The notes: generated by a model from the sequence alone, not told the origin. Positions 1-7,802 are shown, counted from the stretch's first letter. The stretch is DNA of 10,904 nt from Streptomycetaceae bacterium (GCA_027488165.1 JAIYCF010000076.1:1-10904); one strand, 5' to 3'. Translations and numbers: made by a program.

Positions 1-218
1 GCGTAATCCCAAAGTTACTGCAATTGATTTATATGGGTGATACCCGTTTGATTAAGAGCACGCCGACTGAGAAAGATTTAGTCAAGACTGAACAGATACT
101 CTTTGATGTTGCCGCAGATATCCTTCGAGCGATTGAGCGCAATGAGTTTCGGCCACGCCCCTCGAAGTTATGTGATTGGTGTTTCTTTAAGGCTATCTGC
201 CCAGCTCACGTTGGTTAA
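1..218 (+). CDS. RecB-like PD-(D/E)XK family exonuclease, C-terminal fragment (5' end outside window)
   Basis: The reading frame enters at the left edge (first full codon at position 3) and stops at TAA 216-218, so only about 71 C-terminal residues are visible. They match the end of the stand-alone actinobacterial RecB-family exonucleases (PDDEXK_1/Cas4-like fold): a segment reading LLQLIYMGDTRL, a helix, then FRPRPSKLCDWC followed by FKAICP. The three closely spaced cysteines (C-x2-C-x5-C) are what is expected for the C-terminal part of the Fe-S cluster motif of AddB/Cas4-type nucleases. The fourth cysteine and the catalytic D/E/K residues would lie upstream, outside the window. The presumed role is DNA end processing or repair in the cytoplasm. 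A TTG at 24 could be read as a start, but the homology continues upstream, so this is a truncated gene and not a small ORF. Its last 26 bp overlap the 3' end of the convergent HAD gene. Confidence 0.8.
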   Translation, partial: VIPKLLQLIYMGDTRLIKSTPTEKDLVKTEQILFDVAADILRAIERNEFRPRPSKLCDWCFFKAICPAHVG

Positions 219-864
219 TCTCTGACCATCTTTCTAGATCGGCCGTCGTAATGTCTTGAAACGAGGAGATCACTTTCAACCGTGGCTGCTCTTGCACTTC
301 CACATAATGAGGAACTGCAACCACAAAAGCACCGCTAGCGACAGCAGCTGTTATTCCGGTTGGTGAATCTTCAAAGATAAGAGAGTGCGCGATATCAACG
401 CCAAGTAATTTAGCGGCGTGCAGATAGGGATCCGGAAAAGGTTTGGTTCTTTCGATATCACCCGCACCGACCGTTACATCAAAAAACTTTTCGCTCATTC
501 CGCGGAGTACGCCATCAACGATAGGACGCGGGCTTGCCGAAACCAGCCCTTGCTTTGTGCCTGATAAATGAATCGCCTTTGAGATTGCCAGCGCACCCGG
601 CATGAGCGGCACTTTCTTGGAAAGACGCTCCGTCATCTCCGAAATAATCATCTCTTCTAATTGCGCCGGCGATTTTCGCGCTTGAAGGCAATTGGACATG
701 TACTCAGCGACGCGAGTTAGCGGTCCGCCTAGACAATGCAATTGATCTTCTGGTTTCCAGTCATAACCGTTTTCCCGCATCATGACCGTTTCGGCTTCAT
801 GCCACTGCGGCTCGGAATCGAGAAAGAGTCCGTCCATGTCGAAGAAAACTGCTTGGAAACTCAA
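193..864 (-). CDS. HAD superfamily (subfamily IA) phosphatase / phosphomutase-like protein
   Basis: A 223-residue haloacid dehalogenase-like hydrolase, the normal length for subfamily IA with an alpha-helical cap. Motif I is FFDMDG, with nucleophile Asp9 and acid/base Asp11. The cap spans about residues 16-85. Motif II is GLVSAS (Ser109), motif III is Lys141 in TKPFPDP, and motif IV is FEDSPTG (Asp166). The DMDGLFLDSEPQWHEAE start resembles the hexitol-phosphatase/beta-phosphoglucomutase group, so a small phosphorylated sugar or polyol is a likely substrate, but specificity cannot be read from sequence. The start is TTG at 864-862, whose last two bases are shared with the metH TGA (TTGA overlap). 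This start is favoured because it places motif I at the usual distance from the N-terminus and the next ATG lies inside motif I. No clear Shine-Dalgarno is seen, so translation is probably coupled to metH, with which it forms an operon. Its 3' end overlaps the convergent nuclease gene by 26 bp. Confidence 0.9.
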   Translation of the reverse strand: MSFQAVFFDMDGLFLDSEPQWHEAETVMMRENGYDWKPEDQLHCLGGPLTRVAEYMSNCLQARKSPAQLEEMIISEMTERLSKKVPLMPGALAISKAIHLSGTKQGLVSASPRPIVDGVLRGMSEKFFDVTVGAGDIERTKPFPDPYLHAAKLLGVDIAHSLIFEDSPTGITAAVASGAFVVAVPHYVEVQEQPRLKVISSFQDITTADLERWSEINQRELGR

Positions 865-3800
865 TTCGCGTTGAAGTATTTCGCCTCAGGGTGGTGAACG
901 ATAATCGCAGAGGTACTTTGTTCCGGATGTAGTTGGAACTCTTCCGATAGTTCAACACCGATACGACCTGGTTCGAGCAATTCGCATAGTTCAACTTGTT
1001 GCTCAATATTTGGACAGGCCGGATAACCAAATGAATATCTAGATCCACGATAGCCCTGATCAAGAATTCCCTGCAGATCTGGGGCATCGTCGCCACGGAC
1101 ATGGAACTCTTCGCGAACTCGGGCATGCCAATGCTCGGCAAGGGCTTCAGTTAACTGCACTGAGAGGCCGTGCAGTTCCAAATATTCGCGGTAGTTGTTT
1201 GCCGCAAAGAGTTCATTTGCAGCCTTACTAATCTCGCTACCCATTGTTACTACATGGAAGGCGACAACGTCGGTCTTTCCGGAATCTTTTGCCGCAAAGA
1301 AGTCGCTCAAGCAAAGTCTGCGATCGCGTGATTGGCGCGGAAACGAGAAGCGAGTGCGCTCTTTACCTTTATCAGGGCCTTCGTGATGCAAGATCACCAG
1401 ATCATTGCCATCACTGACACAAGGGAAGTAACCGTAAACAACGGCTGCGTTTAACCAGCCCTTAGATTGCACTTGATTAAGAAGGGCGCGAAGACGCGGG
1501 CGCCCTTCATTTTCAACCATCGTTTCGTACTCACCGCGGGCGCCCTTTAAGCCCCATTGACCAACGAACAGCGCGCGTTCATCGAGCATTTCGACATAAT
1601 CCGCTAATGGAACTCCCTTAATGATTCGGGAGCCAAAGAATGGCGCCGCTGGAATATCCACGTCGGTAGCAACATCGCTTCTCTTGGTATCAATAACTAA
1701 TTCTTCGTCCTTCTTCGGACGAAGTGGAACCTTGCGTTCTCTAAGTGCTGGAAGTGTTGCGCCTGGAACTCCGCGCTTAACCGCCATAATCGAATCCATC
1801 AAACGAAGTCCTTCAAATGCATCGCGCGCATAACGAACTTCACCCGGAAACATCCCAGCTAAATCTTGTTCAACGAAGGCGCGAGTCAACGCGGCTCCCC
1901 CAAGTACGACCGGCCATTTCTCTGCAAGTCCTCGGTTGGTCAGCTCTTCGAGGTTCTCTTTCATGATCACCGTTGATTTAACGAGCAGACCACTCATTCC
2001 AATAGCGTCGACATTTGCTTCTTGGGCAGCATCGATAATCTGATTAATGGTCTGTTTAATTCCAATATTTACAACGGTATAGCCGTTGTTACTGAGGATG
2101 ATATCCACCAAGTTCTTACCGATATCGTGTACATCGCCCTTAACCGTTGCGAGCAACATCGTGCCGCGGCCTTCATCGTCAGTCTTCTCCATATGAGGCT
2201 CGAGATAAGCAACCGCAGTCTTCATGACTTCGGCACTTTGAAGTACGAATGGAAGTTGCATCTCACCCTTACCGAAGAGCTCACCCACTACCTTCATGCC
2301 CTCAAGTAGATAGTCATTAATAATCGTGAGCGGTTTGATGCCTTCAGCCATCGCGCTGTCGAGATCATCGCTGAGGCCAACTTTCTCGCCGTCAATGATG
2401 CGACGTTGCAAACGTTCAGTAAGCGGAAGGGCAGCAAGCTCTGAGGCTCGAACATTTCGAGATGCCGCAAGCTCGACTCCTTCAAAAAGTTGCAGGAACT
2501 CGGTTAGCGGGTCATAGATACATGTCTCGCCGTCGTATTTGCGACGGTCATAAACCAAATCAAGAGCAACTTCTTTATGCCGTTCTTCAATGCGTGCAAG
2601 AGGTGTGATCTTTGAAGGATGAACAATCGCTGAATCAAGACCGGCAGCGACACATTCGTGCAGGAAAACAGAGTTTAAGACAACGCGGGCCGCTGGGTTC
2701 AAGCCGAATGAAACGTTCGAGACACCTAAGGTCGTTTGGACATCCGGATACTCGGCTTTCAGTGTGCGAATCGCTTCAATCGTCTCGATTCCATCGCGGC
2801 GGGTTTCTTCTTGGCCGGTGGCGATAGGGAAAGTAAGTGCGTCGATCAAGATATCGCCGGTCTTCATCTGCCAGTTAGTAGTCAGATCTTCAATCAGTCG
2901 ACGCGCAACGCGTAGTTTCCATTCAGCGGTGCGGGCTTGTCCTTCTTCATCGATAGTAAGTGCAACAACAGCAGCGCCGTGTTCTTTTACCAAAGGCATG
3001 ATTCGCGCAAAGCGAGATGTTGGGCCATCGCCATCTTCATAGTTGACTGAGTTAATAACGCATCGGCCACCAAGTGCTTCGAGGCCGGCTTTGATCACAT
3101 TTGGTTCAGTTGAATCAAGAACAATTGGCAGAGTTGATGCGGTAGCAAAGCGCGAAGCGATCTCATACATATCTTTTGCACCGTCGCGACCGACATAATC
3201 GACTGAAAGATCGAGCATGTGTGCACCGTCGCGAATCTGATCGCGCGCGATTTCGACGCACTTTTCCCAATCTTCGGCAACGAGCGCATCGCGGAAGGCG
3301 CGCGAACCGTTAGCGTTAGTCTTCTCACCGATTGCTAGATAAGTATTGTCTTGGCGAAATGGAACGTACTGGTAGAGGGAGGAAGCGCCCGGATCAATAG
3401 CCGCCCCGCGATCTTTATATGGCTTGCTCGACATCTTCTCTACGACCGCTGCGAGGTGTTCTGGAGTGGTTCCGCAACAGCCACCTATGAGACCGATTCC
3501 GTAATCACCAACGAAGGTTTCCAGCGCATCAGCTAACTCTTTTGGACCAAGTGGATACTCGGCGCCCTTGGCTCCAAGAATTGGCAAACCAGCATTAGGC
3601 ATAACCGAGATTGCGCAATTGGCAAACTTTGATAAGTAACGTAGGTGCTCAGACATTTCGGCAGGACCGGTCGCACAGTTAAGCCCGATTAAATCAATTT
3701 CAAGGGGCTCGAGCGCATTAAGCGCGGCACCGATTTCTGAGCCAAGCAACATTGTTCCTGTTGTCTCAACTGTTACTTGTGCGATTAGAACTACGTCAAA

Positions 3801-4367
3801 ATCAACTTCGTCGATCGCCTGGCGACATCCATTTACCGCCGCCTTAGCCTGCAATAGATCCTGAGTCGTTTCGACTAAGAGCGCATCTGATTTTGCATCG
3901 AGAAGGCCCTTAGCTGCTGTGTAATAAGCGCCCTTTAATTTTTGATATGTGGTGTGCCCTAGAGAAGGTAACTTAGTTCCAGGACCAAGTGATCCAAGAA
4001 CGAAACGTGGTTTCTCTTTCGTACTCGCGGCATCTGCAGCCTCTCGAGCGATCTTGGCGCCGGCGAATGCTAGTTCGTAGATTCGATCTTCTATTCCATA
4101 CTCAGCTAAGTTCGCCCAGTTGGCTCCGAAGGTATTTGTTTCAATAGCGTCAACGCCAACTGCTAAGTACTTTTCGTGAACTCCGCGCACAATATCCGGA
4201 CGGGAAACGTTGAGAATCTCATTGCAACCCTCATGGCCTTGGAAATCCTCAAGCGTTGGATCGGCCTCTTGCAACATGGTGCCCATCGCGCCATCGGCGA
4301 TTACCGTACGCGAAGCCAGGGCTTGGCGGAGTAATCCCGCGGGTCTCTGGCGATTAGGGCTCGTCAC
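861..4367 (-). CDS. metH: Cobalamin-dependent methionine synthase (5-methyltetrahydrofolate--homocysteine methyltransferase)
   Basis: A full-length, four-module MetH of 1168 aa that transfers the methyl group of 5-methyl-THF through cob(I)alamin to homocysteine in the cytoplasm. The homocysteine module is about residues 12-315, with zinc ligands Cys231 (GLNCATGP) and Cys297/Cys298 (GGCCGTTPEH). The pterin module begins at AIGEKTNANGS, about 345, and runs to about 605. The cap/helical part of the cobalamin module is about 645-730. The B12-binding domain carries DVHDIG at 745-750 (His747 is the lower axial Co ligand). The C-terminal AdoMet reactivation domain is about 900-1165, with YSFGYPACP at 1111-1119. 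All key residues are intact. The start is GTG at 4367-4365, with no convincing Shine-Dalgarno but a TAACCT box 7 nt upstream, suggesting a leaderless mRNA. Only 20 bp separate it from the divergent PAC2 gene, too short for a cobalamin or SAM riboswitch. A HAD gene follows, overlapping the stop codon. No other B12 gene is visible. Confidence 0.98.
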   Translation of the reverse strand: MTSPNRQRPAGLLRQALASRTVIADGAMGTMLQEADPTLEDFQGHEGCNEILNVSRPDIVRGVHEKYLAVGVDAIETNTFGANWANLAEYGIEDRIYELAFAGAKIAREAADAASTKEKPRFVLGSLGPGTKLPSLGHTTYQKLKGAYYTAAKGLLDAKSDALLVETTQDLLQAKAAVNGCRQAIDEVDFDVVLIAQVTVETTGTMLLGSEIGAALNALEPLEIDLIGLNCATGPAEMSEHLRYLSKFANCAISVMPNAGLPILGAKGAEYPLGPKELADALETFVGDYGIGLIGGCCGTTPEHLAAVVEKMSSKPYKDRGAAIDPGASSLYQYVPFRQDNTYLAIGEKTNANGSRAFRDALVAEDWEKCVEIARDQIRDGAHMLDLSVDYVGRDGAKDMYEIASRFATASTLPIVLDSTEPNVIKAGLEALGGRCVINSVNYEDGDGPTSRFARIMPLVKEHGAAVVALTIDEEGQARTAEWKLRVARRLIEDLTTNWQMKTGDILIDALTFPIATGQEETRRDGIETIEAIRTLKAEYPDVQTTLGVSNVSFGLNPAARVVLNSVFLHECVAAGLDSAIVHPSKITPLARIEERHKEVALDLVYDRRKYDGETCIYDPLTEFLQLFEGVELAASRNVRASELAALPLTERLQRRIIDGEKVGLSDDLDSAMAEGIKPLTIINDYLLEGMKVVGELFGKGEMQLPFVLQSAEVMKTAVAYLEPHMEKTDDEGRGTMLLATVKGDVHDIGKNLVDIILSNNGYTVVNIGIKQTINQIIDAAQEANVDAIGMSGLLVKSTVIMKENLEELTNRGLAEKWPVVLGGAALTRAFVEQDLAGMFPGEVRYARDAFEGLRLMDSIMAVKRGVPGATLPALRERKVPLRPKKDEELVIDTKRSDVATDVDIPAAPFFGSRIIKGVPLADYVEMLDERALFVGQWGLKGARGEYETMVENEGRPRLRALLNQVQSKGWLNAAVVYGYFPCVSDGNDLVILHHEGPDKGKERTRFSFPRQSRDRRLCLSDFFAAKDSGKTDVVAFHVVTMGSEISKAANELFAANNYREYLELHGLSVQLTEALAEHWHARVREEFHVRGDDAPDLQGILDQGYRGSRYSFGYPACPNIEQQVELCELLEPGRIGVELSEEFQLHPEQSTSAIIVHHPEAKYFNAN

Positions 4368-4374
4368 TTGGCAG

Positions 4375-4380
4375 AGGTTA
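4375..4380 (-). promoter_or_regulatory. Candidate -10 box for leaderless metH transcript
   Basis: On the minus strand the hexamer TAACCT (TAnnnT consensus) ends 7 nt before the metH GTG. This is the spacing at which actinobacterial transcripts begin at the start codon itself, and no Shine-Dalgarno competes with the reading. The same hexamer precedes the phosphomutase start at 8503 with 6-nt spacing. No good -35 is visible; it would lie inside the divergent PAC2 coding sequence. This is pattern-based inference. Confidence 0.4.
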
Positions 4381-4387
4381 CCGTAAG

Positions 4388-5281
4388 GTGCTCAATGTGG
4401 AGATTCATAAGATACCTGCGCTGCGTTCGCCCATCATGGTTATCGCATTCTCTGGTTGGAATGATGCTGCAGAAGCGGCAACTGGAGCAGTTTCACATCT
4501 CTTAGGTATCTGGAGTGAAATTGCTGATGTCGATAACCCAAAGGCCACTGATCTAATTCCAGAACTCATTGCTGACATAGATTCTGAAGATTATTACGAC
4601 TTTCAAGTAAATCGGCCAATGATTGAAATTGATGGATCACTAGTTCGATCCCTTATCTGGCCTGGAACCCAAGTTTTTGGCCTATCTACTCCACAATTTC
4701 CCAATGACTTTGTCATCGTTCGCGGCGTCGAACCATCAATGAAATGGCGAACATTTACTCACCAGTTATTGGATCTAGCCGACGATCTGGAAGTTTCCAC
4801 GGTGATCACTCTGGGATCAATGCTTGCTGACGCTCCACACAGCCGTCCGATTACTGTTACTGGATCAGGCGCACATCCCGACATTGCTAAACGACTAGGA
4901 ATAGAAGTGAGTCGATATGAAGGTCCAACCGGAATCCTCGGAGTCATTCAAGATGCTTGTCTGCGCCGCGGAACAACGGCGATCTCATTTTGGGCTGCGG
5001 TACCTCACTATGCAAGTAGTTCTCCATCCCCTAAGGCAACCCTGGCTCTGATTAATGCGCTGGAAGATTTTCTGCAGATCGACTTTCCACTTGGTGAATT
5101 AGACGATCACGCAAGGGAATGGGAGAAAGAAGTCGACGAACTAACGCAAGAAGATAGCGAGATCGGTGATTACGTTAAAGCGCTCGAAGAGAGTAAAGAC
5201 AGCGCTGCATTCTCAGATGTCTCTGGTGATGAAATTGCCCGCGAACTTGAACGATTCTTAAGGCGCCAAGAAGGTAGTTAG
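4388..5281 (+). CDS. PAC2 family protein (proteasome-assembly-chaperone-2-like; ParJ/SCO1662-type)
   Basis: A 297-residue cytoplasmic PAC2-family protein. Recognisable conserved blocks are IMVIAFSGWNDAAEAA (16-31), GVEPSMKWRTF (113-123), LGSMLADAPHSRP (142-154), YEGPTGILGVI (177-187) and FWAAVPHYASS followed by SPKATLALI (201-222). The C-terminal 60 residues are acidic and helical. The family is named for a eukaryotic proteasome assembly chaperone; the bacterial role is not settled. From memory, the Streptomyces gene in the same place (SCO1662, parJ) was reported to modulate ParA polymerisation, so chromosome segregation or proteasome-related roles are both possible. GTG 4388 is given as the start, 10 nt after AGAGG. 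An in-frame GTG at 4397 is also plausible because AAGGTG (4385-4390) sits 6 nt before it; this would remove three residues. The stop codon overlaps that of the convergent mshC by 4 bp. No signal peptide or membrane segment is seen. Confidence 0.88.
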   Translation: MLNVEIHKIPALRSPIMVIAFSGWNDAAEAATGAVSHLLGIWSEIADVDNPKATDLIPELIADIDSEDYYDFQVNRPMIEIDGSLVRSLIWPGTQVFGLSTPQFPNDFVIVRGVEPSMKWRTFTHQLLDLADDLEVSTVITLGSMLADAPHSRPITVTGSGAHPDIAKRLGIEVSRYEGPTGILGVIQDACLRRGTTAISFWAAVPHYASSSPSPKATLALINALEDFLQIDFPLGELDDHAREWEKEVDELTQEDSEIGDYVKALEESKDSAAFSDVSGDEIARELERFLRRQEGS

Positions 5282-6519
5282 AAAGCTATTCCTAACAAGG
5301 TGTCAATGGCGCGTGAAAGTTCTCCAGGACTTCCACCAACTTTTCCAGCGTTGGTTGCGGCAAGCCAATTTCGCAATTCGCTGATTGCACGAGGAGTATC
5401 AAGATCATTTGCGAGGGCTGCAATAATTTCTTTGATTGTTGAATCAGTTGGAGCAACTTCCATACGCGAGAGCGCAATTCGCATCTCATTTAGAAGACCC
5501 TCGGCAGCAACTAGATCGTGATCTGTCCACATATGATCGCTGCGATAGTGATGGCTTAACAGCGCCAAACGAATCGCCATTGCATCTCGTCCCTCTTTGA
5601 GTAAATTCGAAACTAGAACAAGGTTTCCCTTGGACTTGCTCATCTTTTCGCCATCAAGTCCAATCATTCCGGCGTGAACATAATGAGTTGCAAACTCACG
5701 TCCATTAATCATCTTGGATTGTGCCGCCGACATTTCGTGATGTGGAAAAATAAGATCACTACCACCACCTTGGACATCCACGGAGGTTTGTTCATCGGCT
5801 GCGATATCTAAATAGTTGAGCGCGATTGCGCAGCATTCAATATGCCATCCTGGTCGTCCGACTCCGAACTCAGAGCTCCAGCCTGGTTCATTAGGACGTT
5901 GCGCTAACCAGACCAGCGCATCCAGCGGATCCTTCTTGCCCGGCTTAAGCGGATCTCCCCCACGTTGCGCAAAGATTTCCAGCATCTCGCTCTGTGACAA
6001 ATTTGAACGAGTTCCGAAGGCGGAATCACTTCTAACTTCAAAGTAGAGGTCTTGATCGACGCTATATACGGTGCCTTTCTCTTGCAGCGCCTTAATTGCA
6101 TCTATTACTTCAGGGATCGCTTCGACAGCTCCGATGTAATGGGCCGGAGGAATGACATGTAGCGCGACCATATCCGATTTGAAAAGTTCAATCTGTGAAT
6201 GAGCAAGATCTTTCCAATCGACTCCATCGCGCGTCGCTCTCTCAAGTAGCGGATCATCAATATCAGTGATGTTCTCCACGAAATTAACTTGTGCGCCAGT
6301 TGCCCGCAGATATCGATTGATCAGATCGAATGCGAGATAGGTATTGGCATGGCCCAGATGCGTTGCATCGTAAGGAGTTATTCCGCAGACATAAATTCGA
6401 TAAACATCTTTGCGTCCAAGTGGCTTAATCAAACTAGTTGCCGTGTCATGGAGCGCAAGATCCGATAAGGAAAAGCGCGTATCCAGTGGCGGAATGTAGA
6501 GATCAGGCCAAGCCTTCAT
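5278..6519 (-). CDS. mshC: L-cysteine:1D-myo-inosityl 2-amino-2-deoxy-alpha-D-glucopyranoside ligase (mycothiol biosynthesis)
   Basis: MshC joins cysteine to GlcN-Ins through a cysteinyl-adenylate, the ATP-dependent step of mycothiol synthesis, in the cytoplasm. At 413 aa it has the family's usual length, and it lacks the C-terminal tRNA-recognition domain of true CysRS. Visible signatures: YVCGITPYDATHLGH (zinc ligand Cys45; HLGH nucleotide-binding motif 54-57), ENITDIDDPLLERA, WHIEC (Cys229), QGGGSDLIFPHH (zinc ligand His260), and KMSKS at 292-296. The residue four after His260 is Ser where CysRS has the fourth zinc ligand Glu, which favours MshC. ATG 6519-6517 is supported by AGGA on the minus strand (6530-6527), 7 nt upstream and overlapping the stop of the preceding SCO1664-family gene, from which it is separated by 9 bp. 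It is the last gene of a four-gene operon whose likely promoter is near 8510. Its stop overlaps that of the PAC2 gene. Confidence 0.96.
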   Translation of the reverse strand: MKAWPDLYIPPLDTRFSLSDLALHDTATSLIKPLGRKDVYRIYVCGITPYDATHLGHANTYLAFDLINRYLRATGAQVNFVENITDIDDPLLERATRDGVDWKDLAHSQIELFKSDMVALHVIPPAHYIGAVEAIPEVIDAIKALQEKGTVYSVDQDLYFEVRSDSAFGTRSNLSQSEMLEIFAQRGGDPLKPGKKDPLDALVWLAQRPNEPGWSSEFGVGRPGWHIECCAIALNYLDIAADEQTSVDVQGGGSDLIFPHHEMSAAQSKMINGREFATHYVHAGMIGLDGEKMSKSKGNLVLVSNLLKEGRDAMAIRLALLSHHYRSDHMWTDHDLVAAEGLLNEMRIALSRMEVAPTDSTIKEIIAALANDLDTPRAISELRNWLAATNAGKVGGSPGELSRAIDTLLGIAF

Positions 6520-6528
6520 ACGATCATC

Positions 6529-7257
6529 CTAGAACGGCGGCCACGGAACTGCTGGCCAATCAGGGTTAGGTTCAGGGAAACACATTTCAGCAAGGGCTCT
6601 CTCTATTCGATCCACCGTGGCGTTCAACTCATGCTCTTCAATGAGTCCAAGTACAACATCTCGTTTCTCGGTAGCAATCAGCATCTTTGCTAATTGCAGA
6701 ATCTCTAACTCATCGCTAGAAAATGGCTGCTTCGCCCACTGCCAAAGAACTGTCCGCAACTTATCTTCTTCATGGAATGTGACCCCATGATCGCATCCAT
6801 ACACCGCTCCTTCTGGAGTCGGAATCAGATGGCCAATTTTGCGATCAGTGTTATTTGTTATCAGATCAAGAAGTGCAATCTTGCGAAGTTCAGCGTGATC
6901 TTCTTTGAAGAACTCCATTAAATCTATGCTTTCATCAATATCAATCCAGAGTTGAACCATCCCGGTTCCGTAAGGCCCATCGCGCAGAACTGTCGGTGGC
7001 ACAAGATGTAAGCCCAGCCAGTGGCTTACAAGGAAAGTAAGGTATTCGCGATTAGCTAGCGTTCCGTCAGGAAAATCCCACAGTGGTCGTTCGCCTGCGA
7101 TCGGCTTATAGATGCAAGTTAGCGTTCTTTCCTTTACTTCACATGAGGCGTACAAAGTCGCATTCGAAGCATCAACCAGTCTTCCGGTAACCGTTAAGTC
7201 TCCGCGACTTAAATCTCTTAAATACTCTTCAATCTCTTGCGCACTTAAATGGCTCAT
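6529..7257 (-). CDS. SCO1664 family protein (TIGR03843-like), distant PI3/4-kinase-fold protein
   Basis: A 242-residue protein of the SCO1664 family, found mainly in Actinobacteria, with no established function. It looks like a minimal kinase-fold protein distantly related to phosphatidylinositol 3/4-kinases. Lys51 in CIYKPIAGERP could be the ATP-contacting lysine and Glu71 in ANREYL a helix-C glutamate. DLITNNTDRKIGHL (131-144) resembles a catalytic loop (Asp131, Asn136, Asp138), and CDHGVTFH (155-162) a DFG-like metal motif (Asp156). The C-terminus is proline- and tryptophan-rich. Residue roles are my inference from motif order; the substrate is unknown. ATG 7257-7255 is chosen over an upstream in-frame start at 7326 because it forms an ATGA overlap with the DUF3090 stop and the extra 23 codons would lie within DUF3090. 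It sits 9 bp upstream of mshC in the same operon. Confidence 0.9.
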   Translation of the reverse strand: MSHLSAQEIEEYLRDLSRGDLTVTGRLVDASNATLYASCEVKERTLTCIYKPIAGERPLWDFPDGTLANREYLTFLVSHWLGLHLVPPTVLRDGPYGTGMVQLWIDIDESIDLMEFFKEDHAELRKIALLDLITNNTDRKIGHLIPTPEGAVYGCDHGVTFHEEDKLRTVLWQWAKQPFSSDELEILQLAKMLIATEKRDVVLGLIEEHELNATVDRIERALAEMCFPEPNPDWPAVPWPPF

Positions 7258-7802
7258 CGGCGATATCCATTCGCGCGTGGGCAGAGATGGCCACTTGGAT
7301 CGATCGGACCTCCGCAGAATGGACAAGGCACGCGACCAGCACCGACAACGGCGATCGCTCGTTTCGCAAAACTTTCTGCATAACCCAATGGAATGAGGAC
7401 TCGCAAAATGTCTTGACTATCGGATGGCTCCATCGCCAACTCTTCATCCTCTGGCGACTGACCATCAGCAATCGCCTGCAGATCAATTTCAATCATCTTG
7501 CGATCTGAGAGATAGGCCAGACCAATAACTCCTACCCGAAACTCTTCATCTATTGGTGTTTCAAGCGGTTGATCATCGCGTTCTACGCGTTCAAAAACCG
7601 TTAGCGGTTCGGACGATCTAACTTCTCGGAGAATTTGTTGTGTCCGCTCTGCGAGTGCAGCAACCTGCGCCTTCTCTAAGGAAACCGATATCAATCGAGA
7701 TCCGGTTCGCGCTTGCAGAAAGAAGGTTCGCTCCCCCGGAACTCCTACTGTTCCTGCAACAAATCGATCTGCTGGATCGAAGAGGAAGATCTGACCGCTC
7801 AT
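7254..7802 (-). CDS. DUF3090 family protein (SCO1665/TIGR03847-like) with C-terminal zinc-ribbon-like motif
   Basis: A 182-residue member of DUF3090, an actinobacterial family without known function. The N-terminal half has the family pattern FDPADRFVAGTVGVPGERTFFLQAR (8-32), then a helix (42-60) and VGVIGLAYLSD (90-100). Residues 110-128 are very acidic. The C-terminus contains VPCPFCGGPIDPSGHLCP ending in NGYRR; Cys160, Cys163, His172 and Cys174 form a plausible zinc site. No membrane segment or signal peptide is seen. The ATG at 7802-7800 overlaps the stop of the phosphomutase gene (ATGA), and its own TGA overlaps the ATG of the SCO1664-family gene in the same way. All three products are therefore probably made by coupled translation in similar amounts, which suggests a complex or a shared pathway. 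Function is not assigned. Confidence 0.92.
   Translation of the reverse strand: MSGQIFLFDPADRFVAGTVGVPGERTFFLQARTGSRLISVSLEKAQVAALAERTQQILREVRSSEPLTVFERVERDDQPLETPIDEEFRVGVIGLAYLSDRKMIEIDLQAIADGQSPEDEELAMEPSDSQDILRVLIPLGYAESFAKRAIAVVGAGRVPCPFCGGPIDPSGHLCPRANGYRR

Noticed and set aside
1195..3536. Many open frames of 60-95 codons on the + strand inside metH, and similar antisense frames in the other genes
   Set aside because: They lie wholly within strong coding genes in other frames, show no family motifs, and are expected by chance opposite long genes.
4368..4387. Riboswitch upstream of metH
   Set aside because: The gap is 20 bp, far too short for any known cobalamin or SAM riboswitch.
5278..6519. 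Cysteinyl-tRNA synthetase (cysS)
   Set aside because: The length (413 aa), absence of a C-terminal anticodon domain, the MshC-type YVCGITPYDATHLGH block and the missing fourth zinc ligand point to MshC.
7258..7326. Possible 23-codon N-terminal extension of the SCO1664-family gene
   Set aside because: It lies inside DUF3090, lacks homology, and the ATGA junction at 7254-7257 gives a better start.
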